DNA of 64,000 nucleotides from Nocardioides oleivorans (lineage in GTDB: Bacteria; Actinomycetota; Actinomycetes; Propionibacteriales; Nocardioidaceae). The stretch spans positions 1,674,001 to 1,738,000 of the forward strand of contig NZ_SDWT01000001.1 of the NCBI RefSeq assembly GCF_004137255.1, written 5' to 3'. Below are positions 58,139-64,000 of the stretch, piece after piece. The notes under the pieces were generated by a model that was given only the letters and a program-made list of their open reading frames with translations, was not told the DNA's origin and ran no database searches. How positions within the stretch are numbered: position 1 is the first letter of the stretch; every line of letters begins with the position of its first letter. A program made the position numbers and the translations under genes.

Positions 58139-59439
58139 CCGCCCGCGCGACGAGGATCCACGACCTCCTCGGCATCGGGCTCGGCCCCTTCAACCTCGGC
58201 CTGGCCTGCCTCGCCGACCCGATCCCCGGCCTCGACGCGGTCTTCCTCGAGGCCGAGCCCGGCTTCTCGTGGCATCCCGGGATGATGCTGCCCGACGCGA
58301 CGTTGCAGGTGCCCTTCCTGGCCGACCTGGTCACCCTGGCCGACCCCACCTCGCGCTTCTCCTACCTCGCCTTCCTCAAGGACGTCGGCCGGCTCTACCC
58401 GTTCTACATCCGCGAGAGCTTCTACCCGCTGCGTCGCGAGTACGACGACTACTGCCGCTGGGCCGCCGACCGCCTCGACTCGATCGAGCTCGGCGAGCGC
58501 GTGGTCGCGGTCGAGCACGACGGGGAGGCGTACGTCGTCCGATCGGCGACCGGTCGCAGCTGGCGTGCCCGCCACCTCGTGCTCGGCACCGGCACCGCGC
58601 CGCGCATCCCGTTCGACGTGGACGGCCCGGCGCTGCACTCCGCCGACTACCTCGCCCGCAAGGACGAGCTGCTCGCCACCGGCTCGATCACGGTCGTCGG
58701 CAGCGGCCAGTCCGCCGCGGAGGTGTACGCCGACCTGCTGGCCGAGCAGGAGACCCACGGGTTCGAGCTCGGCTGGGTCACCCGCTCGCCGCGGTTCTTC
58801 CCGATGGAGTACACCAAGCTCACCCTCGAGATGACCTCGCCGGAGTGGTCGTCGTACTTCCAGGCGCTCCCGGCCCCGCGCCGCGCCGAGGTGCAGCAGG
58901 GCCAGGCCGCGCTGTCGAAGGGGATCAGCTCCGACACGATCAACGCGATCTTCGACGAGCTCTACCGCCGCGAGGCCACCACCGGCGTCGAGACGACGCT
59001 CCTCACCGCGACCGAGGTGACCGCCGCGAGGTGGGACGGGCGGGCCTACGCCCTCGACCTGCGCCACACCGAGCAGGGCACGACGGGCCGGATGACCACC
59101 GAGTCCCTCGTGCTGGCGACCGGCTACGCGCCACGGGTGCCCGACTTCCTCGACGGCGTCCGCGACCGCATCCGCTGGGACGAGCACGGTCGCTTCCTGG
59201 CCGGCGGCACCTTCGCCGTCGACCACGCCGACAGCGAGGTCTTCGTGCAGAACGCCGAGGAGCACACGCACGGCTTCGTCGCGCCCGACCTCGGCATGGG
59301 GGCGATGCGCAACTCGGTGATCCTCGCCCAGGTGCTGGGTCGCGAGCCCTACCCCGTGGAGAAGCGGATCGCCTTCCAGGAGTGGGGCATCCCCGACCGG
59401 TTCCGACACCCCGACCACCGGGACGAGGAGGCATCGTGA
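58135..59439 (+). CDS. desB: Cadaverine N-hydroxylase (DesB-like, IucD family)
   Basis: A 434-aa flavin monooxygenase. The FAD site is GIGLGPFNLGLA (~13-24) and the NADPH site is VVGSGQSAAEVY (~183-194). LEMTSPEWSSYF and the C-terminal ATGYAPRVP/QNAEEHTHGF are typical of lysine/ornithine N-hydroxylases. In this pathway it hydroxylates cadaverine to N-hydroxycadaverine. It is coupled upstream (ATGA) and downstream (GTGA). Confidence 0.9.
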   Translation: MTARATRIHDLLGIGLGPFNLGLACLADPIPGLDAVFLEAEPGFSWHPGMMLPDATLQVPFLADLVTLADPTSRFSYLAFLKDVGRLYPFYIRESFYPLRREYDDYCRWAADRLDSIELGERVVAVEHDGEAYVVRSATGRSWRARHLVLGTGTAPRIPFDVDGPALHSADYLARKDELLATGSITVVGSGQSAAEVYADLLAEQETHGFELGWVTRSPRFFPMEYTKLTLEMTSPEWSSYFQALPAPRRAEVQQGQAALSKGISSDTINAIFDELYRREATTGVETTLLTATEVTAARWDGRAYALDLRHTEQGTTGRMTTESLVLATGYAPRVPDFLDGVRDRIRWDEHGRFLAGGTFAVDHADSEVFVQNAEEHTHGFVAPDLGMGAMRNSVILAQVLGREPYPVEKRIAFQEWGIPDRFRHPDHRDEEAS

Positions 59440-59969
59440 GGCTCACCCTCGAACGGCTCGACCCCGGCCGCGACCTCGCGCTCCTGCACGCGTGGGTCAC
59501 GCACCCTCGCTCGGTCTTCTGGGGCATGCAGGACGCCTCCGCCGAGCAGGTCCTCGACGAGTACGTCCGCATCGCGGCCGACCCGCACCACGAGGCCCTG
59601 CTGGGTCGGGCCGACGGCGCGCCGGCGTTCCTGATGGAGAGGTACGACCCCGCGCACTCGCCGCTCGCCGGCCTGCCCGAGCTGCGCGCCGGCGACGTCG
59701 GCATGCACGTCCTGGTCGCGCCGACGGACACGCCGGTCCACGGCTTCACCGGCGCGGTGATGCGGCGGGTGATGAAGGCCTGCTTCGCCGACCCCTCCGT
59801 GCGCCGCGTCGTGGTCGAGCCCGACGCCCGCAACCACCGCATCGCCGCGCTCAACGAGGCGGTCGGCTTCGTCGTCGCCCGCCACGTCCAGCTGCCCGAC
59901 AAGACCGCCGCGCTGAGCTTCTGCACCCGCGCGGCCTTCCACGCATCCACCCTGGGAGGGGCGGCATGA
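59436..59969 (+). CDS. desC: N-hydroxycadaverine acyltransferase (DesC-like GNAT)
   Basis: A 177-aa IucB/siderophore-type GNAT. The HPRSVFWGMQDAS motif (~22-36) is the family signature, followed by VGMHVLVAP, VHGFTGAVMRRVM and VVEPDARNHRIAALNEAVGF. It transfers succinyl or acetyl from CoA to N-hydroxycadaverine to form the hydroxamate. Its sequence is clearly related to the C-terminal domain of the fusion protein at 61732. GTG 59436 overlaps the desB stop, and the end overlaps the desD ATG. Confidence 0.9.
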   Translation: MRLTLERLDPGRDLALLHAWVTHPRSVFWGMQDASAEQVLDEYVRIAADPHHEALLGRADGAPAFLMERYDPAHSPLAGLPELRAGDVGMHVLVAPTDTPVHGFTGAVMRRVMKACFADPSVRRVVVEPDARNHRIAALNEAVGFVVARHVQLPDKTAALSFCTRAAFHASTLGGAA

Positions 59970-61735
59970 CGCACAGCCCGACCGACCACCTGACCGACCA
60001 CCTGACTCCCGAGACGATGGCGCGCGCCCACCGCGAGCTCGTCGCCAAGGCGATCGCCGAGTTCGCCCACGAGCGCCTGCTCGCACCCGAGCCGGACGGC
60101 GACGACTGGCAGCTCACGCTCGGCGGGTCGTCGTACCTCTTCGAGGCGCGCCGGCACGCCCTCGAGCACTGGGTCGTCGACCCGGCCTCGATCGTCCGCC
60201 TCGTCGGCGAGCGCCGGGCCGCCGTCGACGCGCAGGACTTCGTCGTCGACTGCAACGAGCTGCTCGAGATCCCCGAGCACCTGCTCGCGGTCTACCTCGA
60301 GGAGATCGCCGGCACCCTCGCCTCCGCGACGTGGAAGCTCACCCACCACCAGCTCTCCTCGCGCGACCTCGTCGATGCCGACTACCAGTCGATCGAGGCC
60401 GCGATGTCGGAGGGCCACCCCGGGTTCGTGGCCTGCAACGGCCGCATCGGCTTCGGGGTCGACGACCACGCCGCCTTCGCCCCGGAGACCGGTGCCGACG
60501 TGCGCCTGCACTGGGTCGCCGTACGCCGGGACGAGGCGCAGCTGTCGCTGTCCGAGGGGCGCACCGAGGCGCAGCACTACGCCGAGGAGCTCGGCACCGA
60601 CGTGCTCGTCGACTTCGAGAAGCGGCTGCGCGACCTGGGCCTCGACCCGGTCGACTACCTCTACCTCCCGGTCCACCCGTGGCAGTGGGTCAACCGACTC
60701 GCGGTGACCTTCGCGCCCGACGTCGCGCGCCGGGCCGTCGTGCCCCTCGGCGAGGTCGACTCGGCGCACCGGGCGCAGCAGTCCATCCGCACCTTCTTCC
60801 CCGTCGACCGCCCCGAGCGGTCCTACGTGAAGGTCGCGCTCGCCGTGCAGAACATGGGCTTCCTACGCGGGCTCTCACCGGCCTACATGGCCGCCACGCC
60901 GGCCATCAACGACTGGGTCGCCGACCTCGTCCGGGGGGACGACGAGCTGGGGTCCCTCGGCTTCACGGTGCTCAAGGAGCACGCGGCGATCGGCTGGACG
61001 GGCGACGCCTACCACCGGCTCCCGGTCACCTCGCCCTACCGCAAGATGGTCGCGGCGCTGTGGCGCGAGAGCCCGGTCCCGCAGCTGCGCGAGGGCGAGC
61101 GGCTCGCCACGATGGCCTCGCTGCTGCACCGCGACCGTGACGGCGTACCCCTCGTCGGCGAGCTGGTCGCCGCCTCCGGCCTCGACCCGGCCGACTGGGT
61201 CGCGACCTACCTGCGTGCCTACCTCCGCCCGCTCGTGCACTGCCTGCTCGCGCACGACCTCGCGTTCATGCCGCACGGGGAGAACCTCGTGATGGTGCTG
61301 CGCGACCACGTGCCGGTGCGGATGGTCATGAAGGACATCGGCGAGGAGGTCGCGGTGCTGACCGACCGGCCGCTGCCCGAGGAGGTCGAGCGGATCCGGT
61401 CCGTCGTACCCCCGGCGACAGCGGCCCTCGCGATCCACACCGACGTCTTCGACGGGTTCCTGCGCCACCTCGGCGGGATCCTCGCCGGCGCCGACCTGCT
61501 GTGCGACGACCACTTCTGGGAGCTGGTGCGCGAGACCGTCTCGGGCCACCTCGACGACCACCCGGAGCTGGCGGAGGCGGCAGCGACGTACGACCTGCTG
61601 CGCGCGGAGTTCGCGCACTCCTGCCTCAACCGGCTCCAGCTGCGCAACACGCTCCAGATGGTCGACCTCACCGACCAGGCCGAGTCGCTGATCTACGCGG
61701 GCACGCTGGCCAACCCCGCAGCCGTGCGGACGTGA
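59966..61735 (+). CDS. desD: NIS siderophore synthetase (DesD-like, IucA/IucC family)
   Basis: A 589-aa synthetase, the usual size. It has SSRDLVDADYQSIE, EGHPGFVACNGRIGFG (ATP-binding region), LPVHPWQWVN, the KVALAVQNMGFLRGL segment and the C-terminal FMPHGENLVMVLRDH typical of IucA/IucC proteins. It joins N-hydroxy-N-succinylcadaverine units with ATP and closes the macrocycle to give desferrioxamine E-type products, or trimerises to linear forms. GGGAGGGGC precedes the ATG. The stop overlaps the next GTG, tying the penicillin-acylase fusion to this operon. Confidence 0.9.
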   Translation: MTHSPTDHLTDHLTPETMARAHRELVAKAIAEFAHERLLAPEPDGDDWQLTLGGSSYLFEARRHALEHWVVDPASIVRLVGERRAAVDAQDFVVDCNELLEIPEHLLAVYLEEIAGTLASATWKLTHHQLSSRDLVDADYQSIEAAMSEGHPGFVACNGRIGFGVDDHAAFAPETGADVRLHWVAVRRDEAQLSLSEGRTEAQHYAEELGTDVLVDFEKRLRDLGLDPVDYLYLPVHPWQWVNRLAVTFAPDVARRAVVPLGEVDSAHRAQQSIRTFFPVDRPERSYVKVALAVQNMGFLRGLSPAYMAATPAINDWVADLVRGDDELGSLGFTVLKEHAAIGWTGDAYHRLPVTSPYRKMVAALWRESPVPQLREGERLATMASLLHRDRDGVPLVGELVAASGLDPADWVATYLRAYLRPLVHCLLAHDLAFMPHGENLVMVLRDHVPVRMVMKDIGEEVAVLTDRPLPEEVERIRSVVPPATAALAIHTDVFDGFLRHLGGILAGADLLCDDHFWELVRETVSGHLDDHPELAEAAATYDLLRAEFAHSCLNRLQLRNTLQMVDLTDQAESLIYAGTLANPAAVRT

Positions 61736-64000
61736 GCGTCCGGCGGGACCCGCACGGCATTCCGCACGTCCGAGCCGCGACCCTGCTCGACCTCGCGTTC
61801 GAGCAGGGCCGCGTCACCGCGCACGACCGCGCCTGGCAGCTCACCGTCGAGCGCCTGCGCGGCGAGGGCCGGGTCGGCGCGCTGGGCGGGTCTGCCGCCT
61901 GGGACGCCTTCGCCGCCGACCTCGACCTCGCCGACACCGCCCAGCGCGGGCTCTCGGCGCTCGACGCGGAGTCGCAGGCCTTCTTCGCGGCGTACGCCGA
62001 CGGGGTGCGCGCGGGCTTCGCCGAGGGCGCGACCTCTCCCGAGCTCGCGTCGGTCGACGCGCCGGGGGAGTGGCAGCCGTGGTCGTCGCTGGCGGTCTTC
62101 CTGGTGCAGCACGTGCTCTTCGCCGGCTTCCCGACCACGCTCTGGGCCGCGTCGGTGGAGCCCGGCCTCGACCCGCGGCTCGCCTCGCTGCTCGGCGTCG
62201 AGCCGCCGCACGGCAGCAACGCCTTCGCCGTCGGGCCGTCCCGGACGCGCTCCGGTGCCCCGTTGATCGGCGCCGACCCGCACCGGGTCTTCGAGTCGCC
62301 GGGGATCTACCAGCAGGTCGGGCTCGCGTGCGACGAGCTCGACGTCGTCGGACTGGCCTTCCCCGGCGTCCCGGGCGTGCAGCACTTCGGCCACACCGGC
62401 CATGTCGCCTGGGCGGTCACCAACGCGATGGCCGACTACCAGGACGTGTCCGTCGTCGGTGGCCGCCTGGTCGTGCGTACGCCGACCAGCGAGCTCGGCG
62501 ACGTCGGGCTCGGCGCGATCCTCCCGCTGCTGCGCGCGCGGACGGTCGCCGACGTCGACGCCGCGCTCGAGCACTGGGTCGAGCCGGTCAACAACGTGCT
62601 CGTCGCCGACACCACCGGGCGCGTGCTGCACCGGGTCGCGGGCAGGGTGCCGGTGCGAGCCGGCGACGCGTGGACGGGCTGGGTCGACCTGCCGCGCACC
62701 GAGGTCGGTCACGACGAGGTCGCGGTCACCGCCAACGACCGCACCGACGATCGGTGGGACGCCCTGGCCGGTCGCTTCGCCCCACCGTGGCGCCGCGACC
62801 GGATCGCCTCCCTGCTCGCCTCCGGCCCGGTCGACGGAGACCTGGTCGACGTGGGACGCGCGGCCTCCGTGCTCACCGACCACCACGACCCGTCCGGCGG
62901 CCACCTGCTCGACCTGCTGATCGGGCTCGACGACCTGCCGGAGCCCAGCGCCGCCCTCGTCGAGCGGCTCCGGGAGTGGGACGGCTCGATGGCGGCCGGC
63001 TCGGTGGTCGCCGGTGCCTACGCCGCCGTCCGCGACGCGGTCGTCGCCGCGATCGTGGCCGACCCGCTGCTGGCCCCGGCGCGCGCCGCCGCGCCGCCGA
63101 TCCATGCCGAGGTGCTCGCGCCGTGGTGGCACCTGCCGTCGCGGATCGCCCGCGTGCTGCCCGACCTCGTGCGCGACCCACCGACTGGGCTGGACCTCGA
63201 CCAGATGGCACGCTCGGCGCTCGCCCAGGTCGCCGCGCTGCCCGACCAGACATGGGGCGATCGGCACCGGCTCACCCCGATCCACGCGCACGCCGACCTG
63301 CGCCTCGACGTGGCGCCGTACCTCCCCTCCGTCGCGGGCAGTCCGCTCGACGGCGACCTCGAGTGCGTGGCCGCCACCGCGTGGATCCCCGGCACCGACA
63401 TGTCGGTCTCCGGGCCGATCGCCCGCCTCGTGTGGGACCTCAGCCCGCCTCCGGGCGGCCGTGCGCGGAGTCGCTGGGCGGTCCCGCTGGGCGCCTCGGG
63501 GATCCCGGGCGATCCCCATCACGACGACCAGCTCACCGCCTGGAAGGACGGAACCTTGCTCCCTGTCACCCCACTCCCTGCCACCTCACCCACCTTCGCC
63601 CTCCGAGCGGTCTCACCCGCCACGGATGCGCCGCTGCTGCACGGCTGGTTCACCGAGCCGCGCGCGGCCTTCTGGGGCATGGGCGCCCGCACGCTCGAGG
63701 AGGTCGGCGAGATCTACGGCTGGATCGCCGAGCAGCCGCACCTCACCGCCAGGCTCGCGCTCCTCGACGACCACCCGGTCGGGCTGGTGCAGACCTACGA
63801 CCCGTTCGTGGACGAGATCGGCGAGCACTACGACCGGCGCCCCGGCGACCTCGGCGTGCACCTCTTCCTCGCCGACGACGCCGCCCGCGCCGGCCACACG
63901 GCCGAGCTGACGGCGTACCTCGTCGCGCAGGTCTTCGCCGACCCCGCCGTGCACCGCGTGGTCCTCGAGCCCGACGTCGACAACACCAGGTCGCTCGCCC
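61732..64000 (+). CDS. Penicillin-acylase/GNAT fusion in the desferrioxamine operon, 3' end cut
   Basis: An open frame runs from GTG 61732 (overlapping the desD stop) past the window edge with no stop, giving 756 visible residues. Residues 1-~600 form an Ntn-hydrolase penicillin acylase: the N-terminus VRRDPHGIPHVRA matches the start of mature acylases, and the predicted autocleavage nucleophile is S162 in HGSNAFAVG. No signal peptide is present, so it should be cytoplasmic. From ~620 the same frame continues into a DesC-like GNAT with FTEPRAAFWGMG and GVHLFLADD. Stand-alone relatives (called DesG and DesH in some actinobacteria, as I recall) are linked to aryl-acylated desferrioxamines. Confidence 0.85.
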   Translation, partial: MSVRRDPHGIPHVRAATLLDLAFEQGRVTAHDRAWQLTVERLRGEGRVGALGGSAAWDAFAADLDLADTAQRGLSALDAESQAFFAAYADGVRAGFAEGATSPELASVDAPGEWQPWSSLAVFLVQHVLFAGFPTTLWAASVEPGLDPRLASLLGVEPPHGSNAFAVGPSRTRSGAPLIGADPHRVFESPGIYQQVGLACDELDVVGLAFPGVPGVQHFGHTGHVAWAVTNAMADYQDVSVVGGRLVVRTPTSELGDVGLGAILPLLRARTVADVDAALEHWVEPVNNVLVADTTGRVLHRVAGRVPVRAGDAWTGWVDLPRTEVGHDEVAVTANDRTDDRWDALAGRFAPPWRRDRIASLLASGPVDGDLVDVGRAASVLTDHHDPSGGHLLDLLIGLDDLPEPSAALVERLREWDGSMAAGSVVAGAYAAVRDAVVAAIVADPLLAPARAAAPPIHAEVLAPWWHLPSRIARVLPDLVRDPPTGLDLDQMARSALAQVAALPDQTWGDRHRLTPIHAHADLRLDVAPYLPSVAGSPLDGDLECVAATAWIPGTDMSVSGPIARLVWDLSPPPGGRARSRWAVPLGASGIPGDPHHDDQLTAWKDGTLLPVTPLPATSPTFALRAVSPATDAPLLHGWFTEPRAAFWGMGARTLEEVGEIYGWIAEQPHLTARLALLDDHPVGLVQTYDPFVDEIGEHYDRRPGDLGVHLFLADDAARAGHTAELTAYLVAQVFADPAVHRVVLEPDVDNTRSLA

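Noticed and set aside
59436..59969. desC as a truncated copy of the downstream fusion's GNAT domain
   Set aside because: It is full length for a stand-alone IucB-like GNAT, with all motifs and tight coupling to desB and desD, so it is the functional DesC.
1..64000. tRNA or rRNA genes
   Set aside because: No cloverleaf-like sequence with conserved T-loop (GGTTCGAATCC-type) or rRNA core was noticed by eye. A tRNAscan run could still find one.

Overview
The window is GC-rich (roughly 70-73% by eye), with strong G/C third-codon bias, many GTG starts and an IdeR-type iron box. The gene content (HelD-type ATPase, MprAB-like two-component pair, FilP/DivIVA-like coiled-coil protein, desferrioxamine genes) fits an actinobacterium. 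The overall style suggests a Nocardioides-like member of the Propionibacteriales. That placement is inference; no rRNA or tRNA is present to test it.

Layout. 1-5 kb: a truncated membrane-anchored protein gene, HelD-like ATPase, secreted GH16-like protein and an EamA exporter. 5-21 kb: a surface-polysaccharide locus. Ten genes (6237-18573) form a tightly coupled operon with ATGA/GTGA overlaps at eight of nine junctions. It encodes two nucleotide-sugar dehydratases, a sugar aminotransferase, a 2-epimerase, a Wzx-like flippase, a Wzy-like polymerase, a glycosyltransferase fused to a phosphoglycosyl transferase, and a GNAT/DegT/FemAB decoration trio. A convergent RmlD-like reductase and a second ligase/polymerase follow. 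21-27 kb: a fused PhzE/TrpE-TrpG-type enzyme, a lipoprotein sulfatase, and pabA-pabB. 27-37 kb: two-component system, fructosamine-kinase-like protein, LMW tyrosine phosphatase, small membrane proteins, HisC-like aminotransferase, an MFS exporter with its ArsR-like regulator, a xi-class GST and a GH43-like protein. 37-41 kb: branched-chain/pyruvate-type 2-oxoacid dehydrogenase E1alpha, E1beta and E2. 42-45 kb: two coiled-coil proteins. 45-49 kb: a sulfonate-type ABC transporter with an NtaA/DszA-type flavin monooxygenase. 49-50 kb: an array of palindromic repeats with a GIY-YIG nuclease gene lying between two inverted arms. 50-56.5 kb: M1 peptidase, ECF sigma factor, divergent Ser/Thr kinase, a pair of paralogous anchored proteins and an amidohydrolase. 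56.6-64 kb: an iron-box-controlled desferrioxamine operon desABCD, followed by a penicillin-acylase/GNAT fusion cut by the window edge.

The most interesting items are: (i) the GIY-YIG gene in place of the short spacer of a repeat unit that otherwise occurs as gene-less short copies, with arms whose internal hairpins differ in sequence but keep base pairing; (ii) the penicillin-acylase/GNAT fusion translationally coupled to desD; (iii) the GT4-phosphoglycosyl transferase fusion; (iv) about a dozen genes with a TANNNT-like -10 box 6-7 nt before the start codon, implying leaderless mRNAs, including a divergent sigma-factor/kinase pair whose -10 boxes overlap. Several families of intergenic palindromes recur, and one palindromic element lies in frame inside pabB.

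No rRNA, tRNA, CRISPR array, prophage or classical insertion sequence was recognised.
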